From an uncultured SAR86 cluster bacterium (GTDB taxonomy: Bacteria > Pseudomonadota > Gammaproteobacteria > Magnimaribacterales > AG-339-G14), in assembly GCA_902629465.1 (NCBI GenBank), contig CACOQX010000009.1, positions 1-36,616 of the forward strand: 36,616 bases of DNA. The letters are read 5' to 3'. Position numbers and translations under genes: made by a program. Under the pieces are notes generated by a model, which was given only the letters and a program-made list of their open reading frames with translations, was not told the origin of the DNA and searched no databases. Below are positions 28,352 to 36,616 of this stretch, piece by piece (position 1 is the first letter of the stretch; each line of letters opens with the position of its first letter).

Positions 28352-29047
28352 ATGACACTTCAAGCAATATCAAAAGGATTTGAGTATTACAAAAAATATG
28401 GATTGAATTTTACTATTAAGATTCTCCCGTTAATTATTCTTTTTGGTTATTTTGCAAGTCTCGGCTCTTCATCAAGCCTGTCAGAGGGAATATCAAATTT
28501 TGATATTTCTCTATTACTGATTAATAATTTTTTGATATCGCCTCTCTTGACTATCATCTCTATTTTCGTAGCAAATGACTTAATAGATAAAAGTAACAGA
28601 GATGTTTTGGTCTACTACATTGGTTCATGGCAAATATTATTGAGAGTTTTGATACTTTCTATAATTTCTACTCTTTGCATTGGAATAGGGCTAGTTCTGT
28701 TTGTAGTCCCGGGAATACTTCTTGCCGGATTACTTATCTTTGTGAATTATTTTGCAATTTTAGAGAACAAAACAGTTCTTGACTCTTTAAACCTTTCTTG
28801 GGAGAAATCAAAATTAAACTTTATTCAATGCACTCTCATGGCAGGTTTTTTTTGGTTCATTACAATTCTAACAATTACTATTATGTCTGAAATCTCTTTA
28901 AGTTACGAAGAGCTTAGTCAAATTTCACAAACTTATACGATCATTTCAAGTAGCTTGGCAATATACATACAGGTGTGTTTAATTTCTTTTCCCATCTTGG
29001 TTTTTTACAAAAACCAATCACTTAATGAAATCAAAGATAACATCTAA
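28352..29047 (+). CDS. Multi-pass membrane protein of unknown function
   Basis: 231 aa with multiple hydrophobic helices incl. ISTLCIGIGLVLFVVPGILLAGLLIFV. Confidence 0.75.
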   Translation: MTLQAISKGFEYYKKYGLNFTIKILPLIILFGYFASLGSSSSLSEGISNFDISLLLINNFLISPLLTIISIFVANDLIDKSNRDVLVYYIGSWQILLRVLILSIISTLCIGIGLVLFVVPGILLAGLLIFVNYFAILENKTVLDSLNLSWEKSKLNFIQCTLMAGFFWFITILTITIMSEISLSYEELSQISQTYTIISSSLAIYIQVCLISFPILVFYKNQSLNEIKDNI

Positions 29048-29932
29048 TTGGAGTTTCTTATTAATAGGCACCTTATTTGCCAGCAAAGCCTGAAAAGAAA
29101 TGATTTCTTCTAAAAATAAAAAAAGTCTTTCTTCACCAAGTAGAGAAGTAATTACTGAATTTTTATTATTTGCTTTATTAAATTCTCCTAAGATTGTTTG
29201 GAAAACATTTAGTTTTAAAACATTTAATCTAAAATTTAAATAGTCATCATTCCAAGTATCTAATATCGTTTCTTTGGAAAAATTATAATTATCCAAAGAT
29301 TCAATAGTGTTTATAAAAAGATCCGATAAAAAATTAAATTCCTTCTCTGACATTGAATCTAAATCGTATTCTTTGTAAAGAATTTCAGAAAATAATGGAT
29401 CAATTTTAATTCCATTAAATTTATTTTTTAATTCTTTGTGTTGAATATTTATTCTTATTAATCTACTTAAAATGGTTTTTTTTAATTTAAAAGGCCTTGA
29501 AGAAAGCATGATGATATGAGAATTTTTTGGTGGCTCTTCTAAAATCTTCAATAGGTAATTTTGTGCCTCTTCATTGAGTTTTTCTGCACAATTAATTTTG
29601 ATTACTTTTGCATTAGAAATTAGTGAAGTCTCATTTAAAACATTGATAATTCCCCTATTTTTATCGGTGTCACCTCTGAGAGATCCAATTCCTATCTTGT
29701 CTTTATCGTCCGGTAAAATCTCTAGAAAATCCGGATTTGAATTTCCATTAAAAGATTTACAAGATTTGCATTCATCACAAAAAATAGATTTTTCTTTATT
29801 AGAAGTACATAAAATTTTCTTAATAAAATTATCTGTTAACTTATGTGATTCATTGGAATCTTTACACTCAAAAAGGTAAGCATGTGAAATATTATGTAAA
29901 TTAAAATCTTTTTTAAAAAAATCAGCTTTCAT
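29018..29932 (-). CDS. holB: DNA polymerase III delta' subunit
   Basis: HAYLFEC...CDECKSCKSFNGNSNPDFLEI...KVIKINCAEKLNEEAQNYLLKILEEPPKNSHIIMLSS; located after tmk. Confidence 0.88.
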   Translation of the reverse strand: MKADFFKKDFNLHNISHAYLFECKDSNESHKLTDNFIKKILCTSNKEKSIFCDECKSCKSFNGNSNPDFLEILPDDKDKIGIGSLRGDTDKNRGIINVLNETSLISNAKVIKINCAEKLNEEAQNYLLKILEEPPKNSHIIMLSSRPFKLKKTILSRLIRINIQHKELKNKFNGIKIDPLFSEILYKEYDLDSMSEKEFNFLSDLFINTIESLDNYNFSKETILDTWNDDYLNFRLNVLKLNVFQTILGEFNKANNKNSVITSLLGEERLFLFLEEIISFQALLANKVPINKKLQLDVIFDFIK

Positions 29933-30533
29933 TGAGTTTTTTTTCTATACATTCTTTTGCTAATTCAAATACTTCTTTTTCACTATTGGTTGAATCTATT
30001 GTTACTATTCGATTTGAATCTTCACGAGCAAGCTTTAGATATGAATCTCTAATTCTTTCAAAGAAGTCTATTTCTTCTTCTTCAAACCTATCTAGTGTAT
30101 CTCTATCTTTTGCTCTCATAAGTCCTTCTTCTACAGGCAAATCTAAATAAATAGTTAAATCTGGTTCAGGAAAATTTAACGGCTTTATAAATTTATCTAG
30201 ATCTTCTTTATTAATTTTTCTTCCTGCTCCTTGATAAGCGTAAGTGGAATCTAGATATCTATCAGATAAGATATTTTTATTTTTTTCTAAAGCTGGGTGA
30301 ATAATTTTTCTGACGTGTTCAATTCTGTCTGCAAGGAGAAGAAAAGTCTCAGAAATTGGATCTAACTCTATAGTTTTGTCTAGAAGAAGTTTTCTCAATT
30401 CTGCGCCCTCTTCTGTTGATCCAGGTTCTTTTGTAAAAATAAATTCTATACTGTTATCTATAAAATATTTTTTTAAATTTTTTATCAGAGTAGATTTACC
30501 TGCTCCTTCACTTCCCTCTAAGGTAATAAACAT
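29922..30533 (-). CDS. tmk: Thymidylate kinase
   Basis: MFITLEGSEGAGKSTLIKNL...FTKEPGSTEEGAELRKLLL...DRYLDSTYAYQGAGR. Confidence 0.95.
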   Translation of the reverse strand: MFITLEGSEGAGKSTLIKNLKKYFIDNSIEFIFTKEPGSTEEGAELRKLLLDKTIELDPISETFLLLADRIEHVRKIIHPALEKNKNILSDRYLDSTYAYQGAGRKINKEDLDKFIKPLNFPEPDLTIYLDLPVEEGLMRAKDRDTLDRFEEEEIDFFERIRDSYLKLAREDSNRIVTIDSTNSEKEVFELAKECIEKKLNES

Positions 30534-31453
30534 TATTTTCGTAGTTGATATTTTTTTACTGCTTTTAGATGGTCATCATAATTAGTTGAAAATTCATGGC
30601 TACATTTATCTTTTGCTACAAAATACAAATATTCATGCTCTTCTGGCTGGGCAGCAGCAAATATTGAATTTTTTGACGGATTAGAAATTGGACCTGGAGG
30701 TAATCCTTTATGCATATAAGTATTATATAAGGAAGAATCTTTCAAATCTTTCTTCTTTAAGTCGCCATCAAAATCTTTTAAACCATAAATTGTTGTTGAA
30801 TCCATTTGCAGAAGCATATTTTTTTCAAGTCTGTTATAAATAACTCCGGATATTTTTTCTCTTTCATTAGCACATGATTCTTTTTCTAAAATTGAAGCTA
30901 TGATTAAAATTTCTTTTTTCGAAAAGTTATTCACTTTATTAGTACGCTCTTTCCAAGATTTATTTAAATCAATAATTTGTTTTTCTACAGAATTTTTTAA
31001 AATAGAAAATAATTCGCTCTCTCTATTATAAAAATAAATATCTGGTTTCACATATCCTTCAAATTCACAATTATTTTGAAAATCTGAATTTTGGCAAAAT
31101 TTGTTTAGGATTTTTTTTGAAAATAAATCTGATACCTTTGAACCTTCGGGTACAACAAATTTTTTTAAAACTATTTTTCCAAAATAAACCTTATTAAAAA
31201 TATCAATCAAGGAATCATTATCATTAATTTTATATTTCCCTAAATAAATTTTTTTATCAGTTCCAGAAACATTGAAGATAAGTTTTATCACTTTAGGCAT
31301 AAAGATATTTTTATCTTCTAAATTAATAAAAATTTCACTTAAGTTATTACCTTCCGTAATTTGAAAGTCTGATTCTATATTTAAGGGTTTAAGAACTAGA
31401 AAAGTATAAAAAATGATATTTAAAGAAAATATCAAAAAAAATAGGTATTTCAC
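30533..31453 (-). CDS. mltG: Endolytic transglycosylase MltG
   Basis: VPEGSKVSDLF...IIASILEKESCANEREKISGVIYNRLEKNMLLQMDSTTIYGL...YNTYMHKGLPPGPISNPSKNSIFAAAQPEEHEYLYFVA. Confidence 0.95.
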   Translation of the reverse strand: MKYLFFLIFSLNIIFYTFLVLKPLNIESDFQITEGNNLSEIFINLEDKNIFMPKVIKLIFNVSGTDKKIYLGKYKINDNDSLIDIFNKVYFGKIVLKKFVVPEGSKVSDLFSKKILNKFCQNSDFQNNCEFEGYVKPDIYFYNRESELFSILKNSVEKQIIDLNKSWKERTNKVNNFSKKEILIIASILEKESCANEREKISGVIYNRLEKNMLLQMDSTTIYGLKDFDGDLKKKDLKDSSLYNTYMHKGLPPGPISNPSKNSIFAAAQPEEHEYLYFVAKDKCSHEFSTNYDDHLKAVKKYQLRK

Positions 31454-32691
31454 TAAAGCTTTTTAAAAATTAAAGATACATTCGTCCCGCCAAAACCAAA
31501 AGAATTGCTCATGGAATAATTAACTTCTTTATTCTTTGACTTATTAGGAGTCAGGTCGAGATCAAACTCATTATCGGGTTCATTGAGATTTATTGTTGGA
31601 GGAATAATAGAATCTTGCATTGCTAGAAGGCAAAAAATCGCTTCTATTGCTCCTGCCGCTCCCAATAAATGACCAGTCATTGATTTTGTAGAACTCACGG
31701 ATAAGTTTTTTCTACCTTTAAATATTTCTGATATTGCCTTGGCTTCAATTACATCTCCTAAAGGAGTAGATGTGCCATGAGCATTTATATAATCAATCTT
31801 TTCATAATCTTCTTTGAAATCATTTAAAGCATTGATCATCGCATTGTAAGCACCTCTCCCATCCTCAGCAGGTGCAGTTATATGGTAAGCATCATCACTT
31901 TGTCCGAAACCTACAACTTCGCCATAGATTTTAGCTTTTCTATTTTTTGCAGACTCTAGTTCTTCTAAAATCAATATACCTGCGCCCTCTCCTAATAAAA
32001 ACCCATCTCTTTTTTTATCCCACGGACAACTTGCTTGCTTAGGATTTTCATTATTTGTTGATAGAGCTTTCGCAGCATTAAAACCCGCAAGACCTAGAGG
32101 AGTGATTCCGGCTTCTGACCCTCCGGTAATCATTATATCTGCATCGCCATAAGAAATAGTTCTGGCTGAATAACCTATACTGTGACCAGCACTGGAACAT
32201 GCTGAGACAATTGAAATATTAGGTCCTTGTAAATTATATTTAATTGCTACATTCCCAGATGCCATATTTATGATTGCACCGGGAACAAAAAATGGTGAAA
32301 TTTTTCTTGATCCTTTATTTGCAAGAATTAGAGCATTTTCTTCAATACTACCGAGGCCACCTATTCCGGAACCAATTGAAACTCCTATTCTTGTCCTCGC
32401 AATATCATCTAAAAATATACCAGCATCTTTTAATGCTTGATCCGAAGCAGTAAGAGCATACTGGATAAATGGGTCAATTCGCCTTTTTTCCTTCGGAGAT
32501 AATCCAGAAACCTCATCGTATCCTTTTAATTCTGCAGCAAAGGTTGTAGAAAATCCTGTTGGATCGAATTTTGTTATTCGACTAGCACCACTTTTACCAC
32601 TTACTATACTTGACCAGGTAGAATCGAGGTCATTTCCTAATGGAGAAACAATGCCAAGACCAGTTACGACAACCCGTCTTTTTTCTGACAT
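31453..32691 (-). CDS. fabF: Beta-ketoacyl-ACP synthase II
   Basis: RRVVVTGLGIVSPLGNDLDSTW...SIVSACSSAGHSIGYSARTI...NAHGTSTPLGD...SMTGHLLGAAGAIEAIFC...NSFGFGGTN. Confidence 0.97.
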   Translation of the reverse strand: MSEKRRVVVTGLGIVSPLGNDLDSTWSSIVSGKSGASRITKFDPTGFSTTFAAELKGYDEVSGLSPKEKRRIDPFIQYALTASDQALKDAGIFLDDIARTRIGVSIGSGIGGLGSIEENALILANKGSRKISPFFVPGAIINMASGNVAIKYNLQGPNISIVSACSSAGHSIGYSARTISYGDADIMITGGSEAGITPLGLAGFNAAKALSTNNENPKQASCPWDKKRDGFLLGEGAGILILEELESAKNRKAKIYGEVVGFGQSDDAYHITAPAEDGRGAYNAMINALNDFKEDYEKIDYINAHGTSTPLGDVIEAKAISEIFKGRKNLSVSSTKSMTGHLLGAAGAIEAIFCLLAMQDSIIPPTINLNEPDNEFDLDLTPNKSKNKEVNYSMSNSFGFGGTNVSLIFKKL

Positions 32692-32703
32692 ATTTAAAAA
32701 AAA

Positions 32704-32937
32704 TTATTCTGCAGAATCTATATAGTTTACTGCATCCTCAACAGTAGCTATCTTTTCTGCCTCTTCATCGGGAATCTCTATTTCAAATTCCTCTTCGAAA
32801 GCCATCACTAATTCAACAGTATCTAATGAATCTGCTCCTAGATCATCGATAAAGCTAGCGGAAAGAGATACTTCTTCTTCACCAACTCCTAATTGTTCGC
32901 AAACTATCCTACGAACTCTATCTTCAGTACTGCTCAT
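32704..32937 (-). CDS. acpP: Acyl carrier protein
   Basis: [43 protein letters not shown]. Confidence 0.98.
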   Translation of the reverse strand: MSSTEDRVRRIVCEQLGVGEEEVSLSASFIDDLGADSLDTVELVMAFEEEFEIEIPDEEAEKIATVEDAVNYIDSAE

Positions 32938-33036
32938 ATGAACCTCTATTTAAAAATTGTTTGAATTATATACCTTTAAAAAATATTTTTTCAAAATAAT
33001 AGTAAAAATTAGTTTACAAAATTTGTGTAAGTCAAG

Positions 33037-33768
33037 TTACATATATAAACCACCATTAACATGAATAGTCTGGCCTGTAATATAATTTGCCCGATCTGAG
33101 GCTAAAAAATTTACTACTTCAGCAATTTCACTAGGTTTTCCTAGCCTACCTAGAGGGATTTGGGAAGATAAAAAATCTTCATTTCCTTCTGAAATTTCCT
33201 TTGTCATATCTGTTTCTATAAATCCTGGAGCAACACAATTCACATTAATATTCCTTGATCCTAGTTCTCTAGCCAAAGACCTAGACATTGCTTCAATCCC
33301 TGCTTTTGCTGCAGCATAGTTAGCCTGTCCTTTGTTGCCAAGAACAGCTGACGTAGAAGAAATGTTTATTATTCTGCCCCACCTGTTTTTAACCATTTTT
33401 TTTATAAATGATTTAATGAGTAAGTATTGTCCGTTAAGGTGAACATCAATAACGTTATCCCATTCATCATCTTTCATTCTTAACATGATGTTATCTCTAG
33501 TTATTCCGGCATTGTTAATCAATATATCGGGATAAATTTCTTTCGAATCAAGTAGAGAAGTTAAATCTTTAATTGATTCTCTGTCGCCTAGATCTAATTT
33601 GAAGGCATTACCTTCAATGTTCATTGAATTTATATTTTCTAAAATACTTTTAACACTAGATTCAGAAGTTCCAGTTCCAACAACAAAATATTCGTTATTT
33701 AAAGATTTAAGAATGGCATTGCCTATTCCTCTTGAGGCACCAGTTATTAAAACGGTTTTTTTTGACAC
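33037..33768 (-). CDS. fabG: 3-oxoacyl-ACP reductase
   Basis: TGASRGIGNAI...NNAGITRDNIMLRMKDDEWDNVI...INISSTSAVLGNKGQANYAAAKAGI...GGLYM. Confidence 0.95.
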   Translation of the reverse strand: MSKKTVLITGASRGIGNAILKSLNNEYFVVGTGTSESSVKSILENINSMNIEGNAFKLDLGDRESIKDLTSLLDSKEIYPDILINNAGITRDNIMLRMKDDEWDNVIDVHLNGQYLLIKSFIKKMVKNRWGRIINISSTSAVLGNKGQANYAAAKAGIEAMSRSLARELGSRNINVNCVAPGFIETDMTKEISEGNEDFLSSQIPLGRLGKPSEIAEVVNFLASDRANYITGQTIHVNGGLYM

Positions 33769-33771
33769 TAA

Positions 33772-33978
33772 CTAATTTGTGGAGTCTTCGGTTGAATCAT
33801 CCTTTGTTTTTATATCCAGAATTTTTCTTCCCTTAAAAAAACCGTCTCTTGTCATATGATGTCTTTGATGCTTTTCACCAGTAACAGGATCAAGTGATAG
33901 AGCTTCTTTTTTCAAAGCATTATGAGCGCGTCTTGCGCCCCGTCTTGCTCTGGATACCTTACTTTTCTGTACAGCCAT
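33772..33978 (-). CDS. rpmF: Large ribosomal subunit protein bL32
   Basis: MAVQKSKVSRARRGARRAHNALKKEALSLDPVTGEKHQRHHMTRDGFFKGRKIL. Confidence 0.95.
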   Translation of the reverse strand: MAVQKSKVSRARRGARRAHNALKKEALSLDPVTGEKHQRHHMTRDGFFKGRKILDIKTKDDSTEDSTN

Positions 33979-34013
33979 AATTTAGAAACGCAATTCTATG
34001 GCAATTTGAATAT

Positions 34014-34928
34014 TTATTCATCATTTTTAAGTATTTTTTTAAACTCTTTGGGAGGCTTTTCAGTTACATGAATATTCAAATCCTTTGAAGTGAAAGAGTT
34101 CGCATGAAGATACATCCTTTTTTTATAAGTTGAAACTTTTGAAAGCTTATTTTCTCTTATTCCGTATTTCTTGTCTCCTACAATTGGAAATCCTAATTCA
34201 GAAAGATGAACTCTTAATTGATGAGTTCTTCCAGTAATCAATTCGCACTGAATGAGCGAAAAATGCTTTGAAGATTCAATTAATTTAAAAAAGGTTTTAG
34301 CAATTTTCCCGCCGTCTGAAATCCTAACCATTCTTTCTTTGCCTATAACCATATTTTTTTCAATATTTATTTCATAAATACCATCTTTATGAATCCAGTT
34401 TCCATGGACAACAGCTTGATAAGTTTTTTTTACTTTTCTTTCCGAAATCAATTTATTACAGCGCCTTAAAAATTTATTGTTTTTAGCAATTACTTGGCAA
34501 CCCGATGTATCTTTATCTAATCTATGAACCAATTTTGCATCTCTGTAGGCTTTACCAAAATTTCTTATCGTTTCAATGACGCCAAGTGATATTCCACTTC
34601 CACCATGTGAGGCAATGCCCTCAGGTTTGTTTATAACAATGAAATCATCATTTTCCTCTAAAATTGCTTCTTTTATCAAAGATATAATATTAGTAGGAAC
34701 AAATTGACTTTCTTCTTTTGAAATCCTAATGGGCGGGACTCTCAATTCATCTCCGCTAAATAATTTATATGAGGGTTTTTTTCTTTTGCTGTTAATTCTG
34801 ATCTCGCCTTTTCTGATGATTGAGTAGATCTTGGATTTTGGTACGCCTTTTAAATAATTAATTAAAAAATTATCCAGTCTTTGACCGGAAATATTTTCAT
34901 CAATAATTATTTTTCTTACTTCAGGCAT
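34014..34928 (-). CDS. rluC: 23S rRNA pseudouridine synthase RluC-like
   Basis: S4 domain GQRLDNFLINYLKGVPKSKIYSIIRKGEIRIN; catalytic LVHRLDKDTSGCQVIA; ITGRTHQLRVHLSELGFPIVGDKKYG; divergent from rne. Confidence 0.92.
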   Translation of the reverse strand: MPEVRKIIIDENISGQRLDNFLINYLKGVPKSKIYSIIRKGEIRINSKRKKPSYKLFSGDELRVPPIRISKEESQFVPTNIISLIKEAILEENDDFIVINKPEGIASHGGSGISLGVIETIRNFGKAYRDAKLVHRLDKDTSGCQVIAKNNKFLRRCNKLISERKVKKTYQAVVHGNWIHKDGIYEINIEKNMVIGKERMVRISDGGKIAKTFFKLIESSKHFSLIQCELITGRTHQLRVHLSELGFPIVGDKKYGIRENKLSKVSTYKKRMYLHANSFTSKDLNIHVTEKPPKEFKKILKNDE

Positions 34929-35138
34929 AAATAATTTAGATTTATTTAAATATTTTCTCTAGAATACATATCAAGTCCCTAATTAATGTTATTTTAGGGC
35001 AAGAATTTTAACTTAGTTTAAATATAAGAATTTAATAAAGTTAGGTAGCTTGGGCGTAAAACCTAATATTTATTTCCAATAAAGCCTTCTTTAGGAGGAA
35101 CAATCTTTTATATTTAAGCATTTTCATGAGGTGAAACT

Positions 35139-36616
35139 ATGAAAAGAATGCTTATCAACGCTACACAGCCGGAAGAACTCAGGGTTGCAATAACAGAAGG
35201 TAATCTTTTGTATGATTTAGATATTGAAAATATCAGTGAAATCCGCAGAAAAGGAAATATATACAAAGGAAAAGTTAGTAGAATTGAACCAAGTCTAGGA
35301 GCCGCATTTATTAACTATGGGGCGGAAAGACATGGTTTTTTGCCTTTCAAAGAAATTTCTCCTCAATTTTATCCTGAAAAATATAATCGTAATTCAAGAC
35401 TATCTGTTTCAGATTGTTTAAAGAAAGATCAAGAAATTCTTGTTCAAGTTGAAAAAGATGAACGAGGTAACAAAGGAGCAGCCCTAACTACTAATATAAG
35501 TCTAGCAGGAAGATATTTAGTTTTAATGCCGAATAATCCAAAAGCGGCCGGAATCTCTAGAAGATTAGAAGGAAAAGAAAGAGATAAACTTAAAGAAAGA
35601 ATTGAGTCCTTAAAAGTTCCTGAATCTATGGGATTAATAGTTAGAACTGCAGGAGAAGGAAAAGACCTTGAAGATCTTAAATGGGATTTAGAGTACCTCC
35701 AAAGAGTTTGGGAAGGCATAAGTGAAGCAAATACTTTGAAAAAAAGCCCAATTTTAATTTTTAAAGAAAGCGATATCATCATAAGAGCTTTAAGAGATTA
35801 TCTGAAAGAAGATATCGAAGAAATCTGGGTCGATACTGAAGAAGCTTTTGAAGAAGCTTCTGAGTTCGTCGAACGTGTAATGCCTGATCAAGCTAAAATT
35901 CTTAATAAGTATGAAAATACTCTCCCTTTATTCACCCGATACCAAATTGAATCGCAAATTGAAACTGCTTATCAAAGAGAGGTAAAACTTACATCTGGAG
36001 GATCAATCGTCATAGATGATGCGGAGGCACTTGTTGCGATAGATATCAACTCATCTCAAGCTACTTCAGGTAAGGATATTGAAGAAACTGCGGTCAAAAC
36101 CAACATAGAAGCATGTGAGGAGATTGGAAGACAATTGAGGCTTAGAGATATCGGTGGATTGGTTGTAATTGATTTCATCGATATGATGAAACTTGAAAAT
36201 AAGCGTGCTGTAGAAGATGCTATGAGAGAGGCACTTTCTGAAGATAGAGCCAGAGTTCAAATTGGACGTATTTCTAGATTTGGATTGCTTGAACTATCAA
36301 GACAAAGACTTAGATCATCTTTGAAAGAAAGATGGACGCAAGATATCAATACCCTTTCAACCGCAGTTCTTAGATTGCTTGAAGAGGAATCTAGTAAAGA
36401 AAAAACTAGTGAAGTAAGAGCAATAGTATCACCTGATATGTCAGCATTACTTCTTAATGAAAGAAGAGTTCGTTTGAACGATATAGAAGCTAGGAGTAAT
36501 GTAAAACTTGTTGTAATTTCTGATGCAACTAGACCCGATTCTAGATTTGAAGTTATAAGGATTAAAGATGGAAAGGTTATAGACCCTGAAAAAAATAGAT
36601 CGAGTATTTCGGTTGC
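35139..36616 (+). CDS. rne: Ribonuclease E, 5' part (runs off window)
   Basis: MKRMLINATQPEELRVAITEGNLLYDLDIENISEIRRKGNIYKGKVSRIEPSLGAAFINYGAERHGFLPFKEI; continues open to the window end. Confidence 0.95.
   Translation, partial: MKRMLINATQPEELRVAITEGNLLYDLDIENISEIRRKGNIYKGKVSRIEPSLGAAFINYGAERHGFLPFKEISPQFYPEKYNRNSRLSVSDCLKKDQEILVQVEKDERGNKGAALTTNISLAGRYLVLMPNNPKAAGISRRLEGKERDKLKERIESLKVPESMGLIVRTAGEGKDLEDLKWDLEYLQRVWEGISEANTLKKSPILIFKESDIIIRALRDYLKEDIEEIWVDTEEAFEEASEFVERVMPDQAKILNKYENTLPLFTRYQIESQIETAYQREVKLTSGGSIVIDDAEALVAIDINSSQATSGKDIEETAVKTNIEACEEIGRQLRLRDIGGLVVIDFIDMMKLENKRAVEDAMREALSEDRARVQIGRISRFGLLELSRQRLRSSLKERWTQDINTLSTAVLRLLEEESSKEKTSEVRAIVSPDMSALLLNERRVRLNDIEARSNVKLVVISDATRPDSRFEVIRIKDGKVIDPEKNRSSISV

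Noticed and set aside
29574-30585. Plus-strand ORFs 29574..29879, 29932..30150, 30376..30585
   Set aside because: Antisense to holB/tmk; Ser/Leu/Phe-rich translations typical of antisense frames in AT-rich genes.
35040-35138. Possible structured 5' UTR of rne (TTAGGT...ACCTAA and CCTTCTTTAGGAGG)
   Set aside because: rne autoregulation through its 5' UTR is known in E. coli, but these short pairings are not enough to claim it here.
35444-36260. Minus-strand ORFs 35444..35782 and 36066..36260
   Set aside because: Antisense to the rne coding frame.
1-36616. CRISPR arrays, tRNA/rRNA genes, transposases or prophage genes
   Set aside because: None seen: no regularly spaced repeats, no cloverleaf-like sequences and no integrase/transposase motifs in the translations.

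Overview
AT-rich (SAR86-like marine gammaproteobacterial, by inference) chromosomal window. Both flanks are conserved housekeeping: clpA (3' part)/infA on the left; an oligopeptidase B-like gene, an FAD oxidoreductase, an AGCS symporter, a glutaredoxin and a compacted fatty-acid cluster holB-tmk-mltG-fabF-acpP-fabG-rpmF followed by rluC and divergent rne (5' part) on the right. The centre (about 2-23 kb) is accessory. It holds three haloalkane-dehalogenase-family proteins from two subfamilies, one with a signal peptide next to a divergent TetR gene with two palindromic operator candidates. It also holds a tightly packed GST / nitronate monooxygenase / haloalkane dehalogenase / membrane protein operon and a pair of secreted alpha-beta-barrel-like proteins. 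Two separate modules each consist of a tiny CGGG lipoprotein followed by a large secreted protein, and the two large proteins appear distantly related. A lipoprotein combines an HEXXH protease-like region with a C-terminal cupredoxin-like Cu site. There is an orphan Wza/Wzc pair, and degraded head-to-head remnants of an alpha-E-domain gene and an Anbu (proteasome-like) gene. All calls come from reading the sequence and translations; no database search was run.
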